64,000 nucleotides of DNA from Sordaria brevicollis (lineage: Eukaryota > Ascomycota > Sordariomycetes > Sordariales > Sordariaceae), in assembly GCA_033439795.1 (NCBI GenBank), contig JAUTDP010000002.1:2480001-2544000 (forward strand), read 5' to 3'. Positions within the stretch are counted from its first letter, which is position 1; every line of letters begins with the position of its first letter. Positions 1 to 12,764 of this stretch are shown one piece after another. A program made the translations under genes and the position numbers. The notes under the pieces were generated by a model that saw only the letters and a program-made list of their open reading frames with translations, searched no databases and was not told the origin of the DNA.

Positions 1-3000
1 GGGCGAAAGAGATCTCTCTGAGAGTTTGTGGGCCGGCCTCCAGCAACTCGTGAAGCGGCTCGAGAGTGGCAAACATGCCCTCAATGTTGTGGTCGCCGAA
101 GTACAAGCGTGAAGCCTCCTCGAGAGCCTCGTGCCACAACTCATGCCAGAGCACAGCAACCCTAATGAGCTCACCACTGACGATTTCAGCTTGCTCGACG
201 AGACGAAGACTATGTTGACGCATGCTCTCAAGAATTTGGTTGGCCGACCGTACTCTACGCGTGTTGTGCCAAGACTTCCTTGCTACCGTCAACGGATACA
301 CCAGCGCCTGCGGGTGAGCGCGACCAACATCGGCCAACAAGCCATGTACTGATTGCTGGACTCTCTTGTGAGGCTGGTTGATTCTGGCAATCAACTGGGG
401 AATGACCTCAAGCCAGGTGTCAACGCTGACCCGTGTGAAGCCTTCAGTAACCGCATTATGGACATCAAGATGACCACCATGAGTGAGCCACAAGGCCAAG
501 AGGCGCAGAGTGTCCTGCAGAGAGCTTCCCGAGGACAGAGCGATGGACTCAAAGAAACCGCGAACAGCAGGAACCACGTACTGAATGATGTAGTTCTGCT
601 CTCCGCCGTTGCGCACATCAACCTCACGGTTCGCCGTCAGGTACTGAACAACCTCAAAGTTGGCCAGAGCCCATGCGTGCCAAGCCTTGTACCACTTGTT
701 GTTGTAATGAGTAGCCTTGTAGTAGCAGTCAAGCACCTCGGCGCGATATCTCTGTTGCCAGTCGTCCTTGTTGAGCGTGACCATCCACTCACCCTGGCGC
801 AAATAGCACTTGGCAAGCAAGACGGTCTGCTCAAGCCAGTTCTTGTGCGCTTGAGGATGCATCAAGTCTTCGTTGAACTCGGCAAATCCTGGCTGGTTTT
901 GCACCTCCATGCCATTCTGTGCATGGGAAGCCATGTGCATCCGCGAAGCCTCAACGCGGTGTGCCGTTTCCTGGGTGAACCTCTGCAAGCAATATAGCGT
1001 CTTCTCGGCAATCCTATGTTCGGAGTTGCGGAATCCTGGCGATTGTCCAATCTCCCACTGGAACTTGAGAACCGCATACAAGATTGGGGACGCGATTCTG
1101 CTTCCAACAGGGCCTGGGTGGCGATCGTGCCAATAAGGAATGACGGAGTCCAACGGCGCGTCGGTTCCGATAAGCTGCTTCAGTGACTTTTCGGCCAGTC
1201 CCATGCGGCCCGACTTGCGACAAAGGTTGGCAAACTTGGTCCACATATGCATGTTTTCCTGAGGAGTCATGACAAGCGACCTCAAGCGCAGCATTCGCTG
1301 CCACACCTCGACGTTGCGCTGGCAGCCCTTGAGACGAGTCTCCCAGGTGCGGCGCATGGTCGCCTGCTTCTCTCCGTCGCATTGCTTGTAGACGATAAGC
1401 TCCTCCAACTCAGCAAGCATCTGGACGCGTACTACAACCTGGTAAGCCCGGTTGTAAGACTCGCTAACAAGCGCACTAAGCTCGGTATCAAGTCCTTCAC
1501 GAGCTTGCTCAATGCATGCCATAGCCTCCCTAAACTGGTTGCGGTGAAGAGCGAGAATGGCACCAAAGAAGGCTCTGTCTGGGGAGAAGCGCTTCATTGA
1601 CTGGAGGTAGCTGTCCATGGAGTCCCACTTGCCTAGACCCCAGGCGGCGGTGGTCGCCAATGGAGCAATGCGTCGCTGGATCTCGGGTGCTGAGTTGGCC
1701 CAAGTCTTTCCAGCAAGTGTCGCTAGGGAATCCCACTCGCCAAGAGCATGGTAACAACGCATCTTGCCCATGACGATGTCGACAGGTACAGGCTGGTCCT
1801 CGGGAATCTCGCGCTCGCGTTGGCAGTAGAAGTTGAGGGCCTCGTCCCAACGCTCGAGCTTCTCGAACCAACTCTCGCGCAATTGGATACCCTCCCTATA
1901 GGTCTTAACTTTACGAAGAATACCGATGGCAGCATCAGATTGCTGCAGCTGGTTGTTGATGACAATCAAAGCCTCAACCGCACCACTGTTGTGGTCCTGC
2001 AAGAACTCAAGCTCCTTGTAGTGAAGAGCCTTTGCGTATGCATGACAACGTGCAGCCTCACGTCCCAATACCCTAATGTCGATAGGCAACGCCTTATCGT
2101 CGTGCTCCATAAACTCGGCAAGGTTGAGAAGCTGGCCCAGGAGATCCGGTGGCACGTTTTCTGACTTGATCGTGTTCTCAATGTTGGTGATCAAATCCTC
2201 CTGGAACTGTTCATAAAGCTCGCTCCAGCAGGATACGAAAGCCGAGTTGAAGAGCTCACGCGCAAGAGGCTGATAGTTGCTAGCCAAGCTGGCGCAAGCA
2301 CGCAGGGAGTGATTGGGCGACTCGGTAAGAAGAGTTGTGCTAAACTTTCTGAACCACTCATGCCAATCATCCTTGGTAGACTTGCCCTTCGTTTCCCACA
2401 CTTGCTTGAGATGGACTGGATTGAGCGTTAGCTTCTTAGGCGGATTGTTTTCGGCAGCAAATCCCTCCATGGCAGCACCATCGGAGAAACGAGGGGCGAG
2501 GTTTTGTGGAAGGGCCTCCCCCTTCTTAAGCTTCTCAATGGCCTTCTCATAATTAGCGTGTTGAATGGCATACATGGAGATAGCCTTGTCGACCGTGTGC
2601 TCAAAATGCAGGTAATCGCGTCCTAGTTGTAGCATAAGGGCGCAGAGTGTATCCAGAGCGGCCACACGGAGACTCGGCTCGCCGCTAGCCAGAACACGAG
2701 TCAGGGGGTGGATGATCTTTGAAGCATAGTCGTTCAGGTTGACCATGCTCGAAAGCTTGCCGATTGTCTCGATAGCCGACTTCCGAAGAAACAATGGTTG
2801 GCTGTGACTGTCGAACAGACGTACAATGACTGGGATGATCAGATGCATGTACTCTTCCGCGCTTGCGCCGAAAACCAGGAATGCATGGAAGACCTTCTCA
2901 CTAGGTTGTCGCTTCGTGCTAACATCCTTTTCGAGCACACCCAGCATCAATGGCAGCAACTTGGCGAGGTAGACCTTGAATTCGCCCTCGAGAGACCGAG

Positions 3001-6000
3001 AGATCGATTCAATCAATCCCAAGATGGTGCTCTGAAGCGCGAGAGTTGTGTGCCAGTACTCCTGAAGAACATCGATTATGTCCTTGAGGTAGACTCGGAT
3101 ATGCTGGCGAACAATGCTGACCAGCCTGCTCAAGTGATTGAAGTAGAACTCGAGCCGGGCGTTACTCGAGGCACGGATGACCGAAATGAACGCAGGTACC
3201 ACCCGATCAAGGAACTGTACACACTTCAGCCCCAATGTAATGAAGATGCTCATGATGGCATCAACAACGTTGCCGTGCCACTGGACTAGAGACTGATCTT
3301 TCAGAATCTGGAGTAGTGCATTGATCACAACCGTTGGATAGTAGTCCTCATTGGACGGGGTTAGGCCACCCATCATCAGGGAAACATCTGTCAACTGGGC
3401 GGCTTCATTATTCCGTTTGTTGTCATCAGTCCTCTCCTCGACCTGTAACAAGTTAGTAACTACAATTTTGGCGGAATCCTGTACGGTGTCTGAGGAATAT
3501 CCGCTCCGCGCACTTGCGGTTTGGGTCACTTGACTAGCCAAAATGTCCCTTGCAGGATTGGCTCGAAGCAGGTCGTATAAGTGGTCGGTTATGTGTGGAA
3601 GATGCCTATGGTGGTCTGGAATTGACCTCAGGGTTTCCTATACCTGATGTTTGTAAGGGTCCAGAGCACCTAGAATGCCCATGAGCTTGATCGTTTCCTG
3701 TCGTAATGTACCATGTTGGGGCTCGCCGCGGATGATAGCTTGGAGGATCTCGAGAAGTTGAGGGTATTCGAGATAAGGCTGGATGACATAGCCAGCGTTA
3801 CTGGCAAGTTGGCCGAGGGTGTGGAGGGCGGCTTCCCGCTTGATTGGAGCACTCTGATCCTGTAGGGCGTCAATGATAATGGGCATCAACGTGTCCTTGT
3901 AAGCGAGCATGGACTCTCCGCCGACTGTGCACAACTCTCCGATCGCTTGGAGGACCGTAGCAGCCACAGAAGGGGTGGGATCACGGGCTTTTGGTAGAAG
4001 GACCTCGGTGATGGAGTTCACGTAGGGCTTGACTAAGTCCTGGGCATGCTGTGTGAGCAAACTCAGCAACTTGGAACTCTCCTCCTTGCTCCTGGCCACA
4101 TCCGTGTATTCCAGTTCCGTTAGCATCTGAATGATGGTTTTGCGCAGCTGCGGAATGACGTAGGCCGGGTTATAACGAGCTAAACGTCCTATGATTGAGA
4201 CCGCAACTTCTCTGATGGAGAATTGTTCGTCGTGGAGGGCGAAGAACAAGGTCCGGATATTCTCAGCCTTGGCCAAGTGCTGATCGAAGCGCTCATCAAG
4301 GGCAGCCAGAACAGTACGTCTGATACCGGCATCCGGATCCGAGACTCCAACTGTCAAGAGCTTCTCGATAACATCGGCAACCACCTGAAGCGCATGGTAA
4401 CTAGTCTGATTCACAATGGGGTCGCGCACGTAGAGCTGACAGCAGGTGAGGGCAGCTGCCTCACGGATCTCGGGGTCGTCGTCTTCGACGTATTTGATGG
4501 CAACATCGCGGACAAACTCGTTCAAGACATGTCCTGAGAAGTCAAAACTGCCCAGCGTATTTAGAGCCAATTTGACCTCGGCCTTTCCTCGCTCCTGTAC
4601 TGATGGGTCCTTGGGATCTTTGGGGATGGCCGGAATGGAAGTGAGCGTGTTAGGGTGAGGTGCTCCCAGCGGTCGGAAGGGTTCTCCGCACAATACTTTG
4701 CTCAGCATATCGAGCAGTCGCTCTTGGATGGTAGCCTTGACTGGGGGAATGTAGAAGGCCATATCCACCAAGGCCTGTGTTAGCTTAGGGGTGAGCTCAC
4801 AGGCGAAGATTGGATCCAGAAGCGCTTCCATGTATTTGCTCAATGTCTGGCCCACGGCCACGGCCAAACGGCTGATACAATCGAACACGGGGTCAACCGA
4901 ACCACGCTTCCTGGACTGTATACTGAGACCGTCCCGGACATATATGAGGACGTCATCGAGATAGGGGGCGATGGCGCTCTTGACTGAGTTGGCAACGTTG
5001 CCGATGGCGAGGAACGCATCGTTTCTTTCCTTTTCCTTCTTAAGCATATGAGAAAGATGAATCATAAATTTGTGAAGATATGTTGATGCGAAGTCGTTTG
5101 GTGCGTAGTTGGCCAAGTCGGGGATAAGGAGGACCACCGTCTTACGAATGGCCGGATCCTTTGCGTCTTTGTGGCGGAAAACGATGTCGCATGCCTCGCC
5201 ATAGTGGCTTTGCATGTACATGCCACCTTGTTCTAGCAGCTCCTTGAGAACCAGGAGAGAAGCGTGAACGGACTCGACTGTATTGGTCTTGAGCCCCCTG
5301 GTTGCTTCATGGAACATCTTGTCCATCCACTCCTGCTTCATAGCCTGATCACGCTCCCTTATAATCTTGAAACAGGCACTGACTGTCTCGGCAGAAGTAG
5401 CTCGGATCAGAAGTCGCTGGTCCCGAAGACCGATCCAAGACTGCTCGAAGACAAAGTTGACGTAGGGGTACATCAGAGTGGGGGCATTTCTCGCCAGCTC
5501 TCGTAGAATGAGGACAGCGGCATATCGCCTCTCCTCGACTCGCTCTGACTGAAGCCACTCCAAGGCAAGCTTGACCTCGGCATCAACAAGTTCTGAGATG
5601 AGAGAACCACCAGGCTTGCAAAGCTTTCCCAAGACGACCGCGGCTGGCTGCATTGGCGTTACATCTTTACTACGGAGAATGTAGCCGATGTGCTGCTCGA
5701 AGCGACTGTACTTGAGGGCAAGGTCTATGCCATCGAAGTCGACCAAGGCGTCGAGGATGTAAACACCACCCATACGGTCACAGGTGTCGGTCCCTTGTAT
5801 AAGCGCCATGGTCCTCTGGTTGACTGTGTTGAAAAAGGCCGTGAACTGCTCCGCGCCCATTTCTGTAGGGTGTCATGAGTGTTAGCAAGTGTCGAGTTGG
5901 AGATGGGAATCTGAGCAGTGGCCGCGGCCATGGCGACTTACCTTGCTTCGCAGTATTGACCAGATCTCTAATCTGCCGAGCAGCGCGCTTTCGCGCGTCG

Positions 6001-6077
6001 TCGGTAGAGGTGCGATTCCTCACATCGCGAATGTGTGTTTCCAGCGTTGCCGCTGCTTGCTCCTTTGTTAACGACAT
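1..6077 (-). CDS. tor: TOR serine/threonine kinase (PIKK family), 3' end outside window
   Basis: Target-of-rapamycin kinase, the nutrient-sensing core of TORC1/TORC2. I read three exons: 6077-5942, 5862-3644 and 3442-1, giving 1932 visible residues. Intron 1 (79 nt) has donor GTAAGT. Intron 2 (201 nt) has donor GTATAG and a TACTAAC branch site before TTACAG. Exon 1 begins MSLTKEQAAATLE. Residues 46 to about 1100 are HEAT repeats and include the TOR signature LGALDPYKH just before intron 2. A FAT domain follows. At the left edge the FRB domain starts near residue 1873 with the family motifs LLWHELWHEALEEASRLYFG and GPQTLREISF. The serine in EEASRLY corresponds to the residue whose change gives rapamycin resistance in yeast and human TOR, and it is intact. 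The kinase and FATC domains must lie left of base 1. The gene is divergent from rtf2. Identity is near certain; intron 2 boundaries are slightly less so. Confidence 0.96.
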
Positions 6078-7603
6078 CTTGTTGTTGTTGATGTTGTCCG
6101 ACTATGATGTCTCGGACAGCCTCGTCTGCAGCTAGGCTTGTCGTCGCTGGCCCATAGTAGGCTGGGGCAATATGCTGCGAAAACCGGTTAGCCGGCCGGG
6201 GCGAAGAGCGCGTGTGTAACAGCTACGCCTTCTTGTTGCAGTGGTCGAGGAAATCGCGGGGTAAAGAGCTGAATGTTGGCCTTGCAAGACCGGCTGATTG
6301 TGGTAAAGTTGATCTAGTTGAGCGAAGGTGATTCGAGGCGAGGTACGACTGAAATATTCGGAATGGAACAGGCAAATGGGCGTGCTGTGGTGTCCAGCAA
6401 CGTAACACGCTCGCGAGTCGCAATAGCCGTCGGTCAAGACAGACGAAGTGAAGGTGAAAGTCGTGGATCGAATACAATTTTTGCAACCTGAATGTCCACG
6501 CCCGCCAAAATAAAAAGCAAGGCGCTGGTGGCTCTGGGTATCGTAGAAAGCTTGAAGCTATCGAGGCGTCAAGCTGAAGTGGAAAGTGGTTGTTGACAGA
6601 AGGTCGTGATTGAACCGATACAAGTAGACCGCTGGCCGTCTAGGTACAGGGTAGGAACTTGGGGAGACCCTGGTTCTAGATCTCGGTCGTCGTCGAAGTG
6701 GGTGATGGGGGGAAAACGAACGGTCGGGTTGAAGTTCGAGAGATGTGGACGTCGTCGAGAAGGAGGGGTTCCACGCTGCGTCACTGTATGAAACGGGCTA
6801 CGATGGATAATTGGCAATGGTTCGGCAGGAGGACGAGTGCCCAGGAGGGGAGGGTCCGTCAGTGTGGGTGGGTGGATGGATTGGCCGCGGCCGGGGACGG
6901 GAAGGGTGGTGGTCTCTCAAAGCCGATTGTTTGCGCGTTGACGAGAGTTCAGTGGTCGGTCCAGGTCGAGGTCCAGGCCGATGATGAGAATAGTATAATT
7001 GAACAAGAATGTTCTTCCAAATCAACAACAACAACAACGGCGATGGAATACGGCGGGCCGTTATTGTGCCAAGCAGCCGATATCCGTTGGTTGATTTGTC
7101 GAAGGATGTTGCTGGTGTTCTCACCACTCTCGCATTTGGAAATACGGTGGAGCTTCTACTTGTCTTACCCCTGCAGCCTCGTCCCATGAGGCTTCAAAAA
7201 GTCACCTGGCCAGCGGGCAATTCGCAACTGGGAAGGTGCGATTCTACAGGTTCAGTGGACTCATGGCTAGGAACACTCAATTGGCAGGCACACTGGGCGC
7301 TTTGACGCGCTTCATCCCGCCGCCGCGGATGGAAGGTGCGCCTGCCGTTGGTGAACTTTAAATTTACAGCGGCCCGGCGCTCTTTAATCCTTATCTTATC
7401 TCTGCCACACCTTGTCTTCCTCTTCCCATCTTCTCTTCGTCCTCGACACACGCTACTTCATCTCAACATCAACTGCCCGAAGTCTCCAATCGCTGTGCGG
7501 GTTCTGCTGATTTCACGGCTACATTACCTTTCCATCACGAATACCATTTCATAAACGAGCTCTAAGAACACATCAACAACACCACCGCCTACACATCACC
7601 ACC
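6078..7603. other. Divergent intergenic region between tor and rtf2
   Basis: About 1.5 kb shared by two divergent genes. It should hold the 5' leaders and promoters of both. A short CAA/ACA microsatellite lies at 7023-7038 and a pyrimidine-rich stretch at about 7381-7450, upstream of rtf2. The short ORFs on both strands have no family resemblance, and I call no gene here. Confidence 0.6.
7391..7400 (-). promoter_or_regulatory. Tandem GATA motifs upstream of rtf2
   Basis: The minus strand reads GATAAGATAA, two overlapping GATA-factor core sites about 200 nt before the rtf2 start. Neurospora GATA factors (for example WC-1/WC-2 or NIT-2) bind such cores. Function is inferred from the motif only, and GATA cores occur often by chance. 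Confidence 0.25.
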
Positions 7604-8545
7604 ATGGGCAATGACGGAGGCTCCATCCCCAAACGCCGCGAGCTCGTCAAAGAAGCAGCGCGCAACCCTACAGTAAGCGAGCTCAAAGCCACGATCTTCG
7701 AATCGCTTAACCACGCCTGGACCCACGATCCCATCTCGTCCGAGCCCATCGATCTCGAATCCGTTGTCTCTGACTGGCGCGGCCGTCTCTACAACTACGA
7801 AACCATCCTCAAGGGGCTCATGCCCGGTGCAATCGATGACTCCGAAACCAACAACACCAACAGCGACGACAAAACAAACAACGCTGGCAACGGTGAGTCG
7901 CCAACCATCTTCGCGACCGAGCTAAGCTTCGCCTCTACGGGCATCAAGTCCCTTCGCGACGTGGTCAAGCTCAAGTTCAAGCGGTACACACCACCACCAA
8001 CTGGCAGCTCAAAAAAAGAAAAAGAGATATTCGCTTGCCCTGTCACGCTGAAAGAACTTGGCGCGTCAACGAAATCCGTATATCTGGTCCCTTGCGGACA
8101 CGTCTTTGCGGAGCAGGCCATACAGATGATTACCGCAACAGAAACCTCGGAAACAACAACAGAGAAGGAGGCATGCCCAGAGTGCAGCGAACCGTTCAAC
8201 AAGTCAGAGGACGTCATCCCAATTTTGCCGACGGACAAGGCGGATATTCAGCGGTTAGCAAAACGGATGGAAGATTTGAAGGCAAAGGGTTTGACGCACA
8301 GCCTGAAAAAGGACAAGAGCGCGAGCAAGGAGAAGAAAAAGAATAAGAGGACGGCTGATGAGGCCAATGCCAATGGTGAAGAGAAGGAAAGTAAGAAGGC
8401 AAAGAAGAGTGCTGCTTTGGATAGTATCTCTACTCGGGTGAGTGGCATCAATAACCCGGCTACGGCTGCGCTCACTGCAAGGGTGTTAGCGGACCAGGAC
8501 GAAGCCATGAAGAGACGTAAGCTAGCTGCTGCTGGACTTCGATGA
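7604..8545 (+). CDS. rtf2: Rtf2, replication termination factor 2
   Basis: Single-exon gene of 313 residues. Rtf2 proteins act at stalled replication forks: in fission yeast at the RTS1 barrier, and in other eukaryotes in replisome control and splicing. The N-terminus MGNDGGSIPKRRELVK is the hallmark of the family. A degenerate C2HC2 RING-like domain spans about residues 146-210, with CPVTLKEL, the VPCGHVF motif and CPEC. The C-terminal third is lysine/glutamate rich (about 225-270), as in other fungal members, and contains likely nuclear localisation signals. The ATG in CACCATGGG is a good start context. The frame is uninterrupted and no intron is needed. Confidence 0.95.
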   Translation: MGNDGGSIPKRRELVKEAARNPTVSELKATIFESLNHAWTHDPISSEPIDLESVVSDWRGRLYNYETILKGLMPGAIDDSETNNTNSDDKTNNAGNGESPTIFATELSFASTGIKSLRDVVKLKFKRYTPPPTGSSKKEKEIFACPVTLKELGASTKSVYLVPCGHVFAEQAIQMITATETSETTTEKEACPECSEPFNKSEDVIPILPTDKADIQRLAKRMEDLKAKGLTHSLKKDKSASKEKKKNKRTADEANANGEEKESKKAKKSAALDSISTRVSGINNPATAALTARVLADQDEAMKRRKLAAAGLR

Positions 8546-8791
8546 CGGGGAATGTCTGCAGCAGGCCCGGGTCGGCCATATTTCACTTTTCTTGTTTCTC
8601 GATATAGTTCAAAGATACCAATTCATTTGTTTAGTATAAAAACTGTCTATAAGACGCAACTAGCAGGCTTGCTTGACTTAAAACGACCTATACACACATA
8701 TAGACAATAATCAAAACGAGCTTGTGACACAACTGTACAACATCTTCCAACAGTCCTGTGACCCTACTTCCCCCTTTTTCTCAAGAGCGCC

Positions 8792-10755
8792 TCAAAGCTC
8801 ATCATGCTTCGTCTCACCCCCCTCGACACCCTCACCACTCTCACAAGCAGCGGGCGTACCAACCTCCATCCTATACACACATTTCTCACTCTCGCTAACC
8901 CTCCAAAGCTCATCCTTCTCCGCACACGCCAACCACACATCCGTCCGTCTCTGCGGTCCATTCCAGCACCCCTGGCCGTTCTCAAACCTGAGCACCATCC
9001 TAGGTCCCTTACCAAGTCCTTTACCATCCACGCGATCCTCCTCGTCCGCAATCTCGGTCGTGATGCGCTCAAAGTTGCCCATGTTGGTGTTACCGTGGCC
9101 CTTCTTGGATTTCTGGGTGGTGCGGTCGAACCAGCACAGCTCGTACTCGTACTCGCCCACGTCGGCGCTGACGCACTGGCCCTTGAGCGCGCGGAAGATG
9201 TCGTCCGGGCCGTAGTCCTTGGCCAGGTCCGCTTCCTCGGTGGAGAGCTGGGAGGTTTTGGTGGTGTGCTCGGCGCGGGCGGCCTCGAGGGCGTCGCGCG
9301 CGGCGACAACGAGCTTGGATTCCACGGGCCCGCCGGTGGTGGGGTTGTCGGCTAGGATGCCGTTTTCGATGAGCCAGACTTTGAGGGAGGAGATCTTGGA
9401 GTGGATGAAGGAGCGGACGGAGGGGGGGAGGTAGGCTTCTAGGTTGTAGACTTGTTGGCTGTTAGTATATTGTAGGGATGAGTGAGAAGGGATGAAAGGG
9501 GATACGTACCAATATCGGCGTCACTGGTCTCCTCCTCTTGGAACTCAGCCCAGTTGATACCCGAATCGGGGCCATCCTCCTTGAGGACCTCCAAAACATC
9601 GGCATCGACAACCTCGGACGTCTTCTTGTTGCCAGCAGCATAGTTCTCGTAGCCCTGAACAGCCGCCTTGACGCCCTCGTCGTTGAAGTTGGGGTTATAC
9701 TCCTCCTTGAGCTTGCTCAGGATCTCCTCCAGCTGATCGACCCGGTCCTGCAAGTCGTCGCGCTGATCCAGCACCTTGTCGAGGGTATCCCTCAGCTCAT
9801 CGACGCGCTTCTTGGCCAGACCAACCAACACGCCGAGCTTGCCACCTCCTTCGCCCTCCTGCTTGACCACCTTACCCCTCTCCGCCCTTTCCACCTCGTC
9901 GTACTTGCGCTGCAGCTCCACCTTTTGCTCCTCGAGTCTCGCAATCTCTTCCTTGAGAGAAGCAACCTTGTTCTCCACCTTCCGGCGCAGCTCGCGCGCC
10001 TCTTTCACGAGGGTCCGTCTCCGCTTGGCGCTGCGCTCCTTGCTCTGCCTCCGCTCCTCCTCTAGCCGACGGTACTCCTTCCCGATGGACGCGCAGCGGT
10101 TCTCGCACTTGGTGCCGCCGACGTGCAGGGCCTCGTCGGTGCCGTCGCAGCACAGTTCGTAGTCGCATACGCCGTCGTTGACGTACATGAAGGGGATGTA
10201 GGCGCCGATGTGGCCCTTGTTCTCACACCAGAAACCGGGCAGGGCGCGCGTAGTGTTGGTGGTGCCCGTCACGGAGCCGGGAAGGGGCTGCTCGGGCGAG
10301 AGGGGGTCTAGGTGCGAGCATGCTGAGGTGCCGGGCTCGTCGGAGCCGTCGGGGCAGTCGCATGAGTTGTCGTTGACTTGGGAGGAGCGGAGGACGATGG
10401 AGGGGTTGCTGATGCAGGTGAAGGCCTCTTTGTTGGTGTAGAACTTTGCGACTGTGGGAAGGGGGCTGTTAGCTATCTGGACGTGACGTAGTAGTTGGTA
10501 TATGTGAACAGAGGAACGATGAATGTAAACAGATAAACCAAGTCCTCTTTGATATGAAAGAGTGATAATACCACATCAATTTGTGACGTTGAGGCTCAAG
10601 ATATCATCCGTGACGGGCAAACCATCAAGGTGTTCATATGGGAAGCATTTCCACTTACATTCAGGCCCAACTCCTCTGGGGGCACTTTCAGTAGCAGCGA
10701 TAGTGCCCGTAGGAGCAATGGTGCTCAGCAGCACCAAGGCAGCAGTCCGTTTCAT
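8792..10755 (-). CDS. Glucosidase II beta subunit (ER, PRKCSH family)
   Basis: Non-catalytic subunit of ER glucosidase II, which trims glucose from N-glycans during glycoprotein folding. Exons are 10755-10659, 10451-9510 and 9450-8792, joined in phase to give 565 residues. The signal peptide is about residues 1-20 (MKRTAALVLLSTIAPTGTIA). It is followed by GVGPEFAKFY and two cysteine-rich LDLa-like modules (CDCPDGSDEP, then CDGTDEA). A long charged coiled coil spans roughly 110-260. The C-terminal MRH mannose-binding domain contains GQCVSA, YELCWFD and GQGCWNGPQR. The chain ends in KHDEL, an ER-retrieval signal. Intron 1 is 207 nt. Intron 2 is 59 nt with a TACTAAC branch site and a CAAG acceptor. 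The gene is divergent from the following one. Confidence 0.95.
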
Positions 10756-11348
10756 CGTCGTCGGTGTCGTGTATGTACAACTTCAATATTCCACCCGGCA
10801 GATATGAGAAGAAAAAGAAAGAATCAAAACATCAAGCAAAAAGATGTAATGTTGCGAAACGCCAATGCCAGTTGTACACAGCTTCACCACGGCCAGGTTG
10901 TTGACATGCTGTAGCTCGACGGGGATAGCTGTCCGTCCAGTGGGGGTCTTACGGGGTACCTTAATTGTTAGTGCAGCCACGGGGAACGTGGTACCTTTCA
11001 GGACAGCTTGCGCTCCTGCCAGCTGTCAACCTTAAAGTACGTACACATCACGTGCCAGTGCTAAGCGCGCTGCCGAAACTTGAGACGATGCCGCGCGCGC
11101 GGGACGAAGCTCACATCCCTGCCGCTTGCCAAGCCGCGCCAAACAGTGCTCCACTCAAAACGTCGGGTCAATGTTGCCGACCCCACCGTAGAAAAAGTTC
11201 CCAAAGCTGCCCCGCGATTTTGCGAATAGCATCATCTCAGTCAGCGACGGGGACACTCGACGATCACATCGCAACTGTGCGACGTACCAAAAAGCGGAGC
11301 ATCCACCTCGCCTATCTCAAAGATCAGGTCAATCAACAATCTATCACA
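10756..11348. other. Divergent promoter region
   Basis: 593 nt between the glucosidase II beta start (minus) and the cyclin-D1-binding-like start (plus). The downstream frame stays open upstream to 10965 but without family-like sequence, so I treat it as leader. No clear TATA box or repeat is seen. Confidence 0.5.
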
Positions 11349-12509
11349 ATGTCCACCACCACCTCCGCCACGGGCCTCGACGCCCTCAACAACCTCATAA
11401 CCTCCACCCTCGACCTCATCACCCGCCTCGAAACCGTCGTAGCAAACATCACCGCCGAAAACCGCTCCTCCTCCACCCCTAATCCCCCCTCATCAACGCC
11501 AGCCACAAACCCTCACCCCGAAATCAACCCCCTCTCCCTCGCCTCCGACTCCGCCACCCTCCTCCGCGCCCACGCCACCAAACTCTCCCTCCTCATCATC
11601 AACGAACCCTTCACCCCCTCCGCCATCTGCACCATCCTGCGCCAACTCACCTCCGGCCCTCTTCCCGGTTTGGCATCCGCCGCGCAAATCTGCGTTCCTG
11701 CGCAATACACCTCGACCATCAGCCAAGATTTGGGGTATCGAATTTCTCTAGTCCTCAAAGAAACGAAAGCTTTGGTCCAACGTGTTCCAACGGATGGGAA
11801 AGCGCTAAAGGATAATGGGCAGAAAAACAAGGGGAAGAGCGTGGCGAATACCGGAACTTTGTGGGCGGCTTGTGATGAGCTGGTGGCGTTTGCGAAGAGG
11901 GGGTTTGGAGGGAATTTGGTGAAGAAGGCGGAGGAACTAAAAGATACGGTGAAGGATGTGATGGAGGAGTTGAAGGAGTGGGGGGAGGAGACTGGGTCTG
12001 ATGAGGAGGATGAGGAGGATGATGAAGAGGAGGAGGATGAAGACGTTAGGGAGGTAACGCAAAGTTTGGAAGCGGCCAAGATTGCGGATACGCAGGCTAT
12101 GCTGGACGACTTGATGAACTCGTCTAGTTACATCCCGCGCGATGATCCGGATAAGATTCGCGAGAGGTTGGAGAGCTGTTTACGCAGGTTGAGGCTGGTC
12201 ACGCTGCTGTATCAGGCTACTGCGAAGAGGAGGTTCAAGAACTTGCCGCAGGCGGCGCCGGCGGAGGGGTCGGAGATTCCGAAGCGGTTGGATGAGATTA
12301 TGGTTCTGCTGAAGAAGATCCCGGAGAGGTTCGGTAGTTTGGCGCTGGCCTTCTACGAGCTGGATCCGGAGGAGATTGACAAGTTGATGGATCAGTGCTT
12401 CTTTGACTGCTTCGCTGTGGCTGAGCTGTTGATTAAGCCGTGGGATGGGGAGAAGGATGAGTTCTCGGAGTGGGTGGTCAAGTTCCAGGCCGAGGTCAAG
12501 AAGGCGTGA
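11349..12509 (+). CDS. Cyclin-D1-binding protein 1-like (Grap2/cyclin-D-interacting family)
   Basis: Intronless 386-residue protein. The first half (about 8-220) is helical and resembles the Grap2 and cyclin-D-interacting (GCIP/CCNDBP1) family found in many ascomycetes. The middle has a strongly acidic run (about residues 220-235), then helices that include LRRLRLVTLLYQATAKRR and a conserved ending with DPEEIDKLMDQCF. In animals GCIP is a nuclear HLH-like negative regulator of cell-cycle transcription. The fungal role is not established and I infer none. I chose the ATG at 11349 because conserved-looking sequence begins there; 128 further in-frame codons upstream look like leader. It converges on the laccase gene. 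Confidence 0.75.
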   Translation: MSTTTSATGLDALNNLITSTLDLITRLETVVANITAENRSSSTPNPPSSTPATNPHPEINPLSLASDSATLLRAHATKLSLLIINEPFTPSAICTILRQLTSGPLPGLASAAQICVPAQYTSTISQDLGYRISLVLKETKALVQRVPTDGKALKDNGQKNKGKSVANTGTLWAACDELVAFAKRGFGGNLVKKAEELKDTVKDVMEELKEWGEETGSDEEDEEDDEEEEDEDVREVTQSLEAAKIADTQAMLDDLMNSSSYIPRDDPDKIRERLESCLRRLRLVTLLYQATAKRRFKNLPQAAPAEGSEIPKRLDEIMVLLKKIPERFGSLALAFYELDPEEIDKLMDQCFFDCFAVAELLIKPWDGEKDEFSEWVVKFQAEVKKA

Positions 12510-12764
12510 GGTTGCGGTTTGGTTTGAGGGGGAAGGAGCGTCTATTTCATGTACCATGGTGCAAAACTACTATATACCCAATTTCCATTGCCGGTAATGA
12601 CAACCAGCCGATTACCCAAAAATCCGAAGCTGCCTCCTTGAATTCTTATCCTTCTCTGCATTATACGCTTGCGCGTCGTGGCTTTATCGGTCTAACCAAC
12701 TTTCCGTCTGTCAAGGCGCAGTATTCTATCTCAGTTGATGAAGATATGGGAACTTCAACTCCGC

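Noticed and set aside
8804..9355. 183-codon plus-strand ORF and others opposite glucosidase II beta
   Set aside because: Overlaps the clearly assigned MRH-domain exon; shadow frames.
10965..11348. N-terminal extension of the cyclin-D1-binding-like ORF
   Set aside because: In-frame but leader-like composition; family-like sequence begins at 11349.
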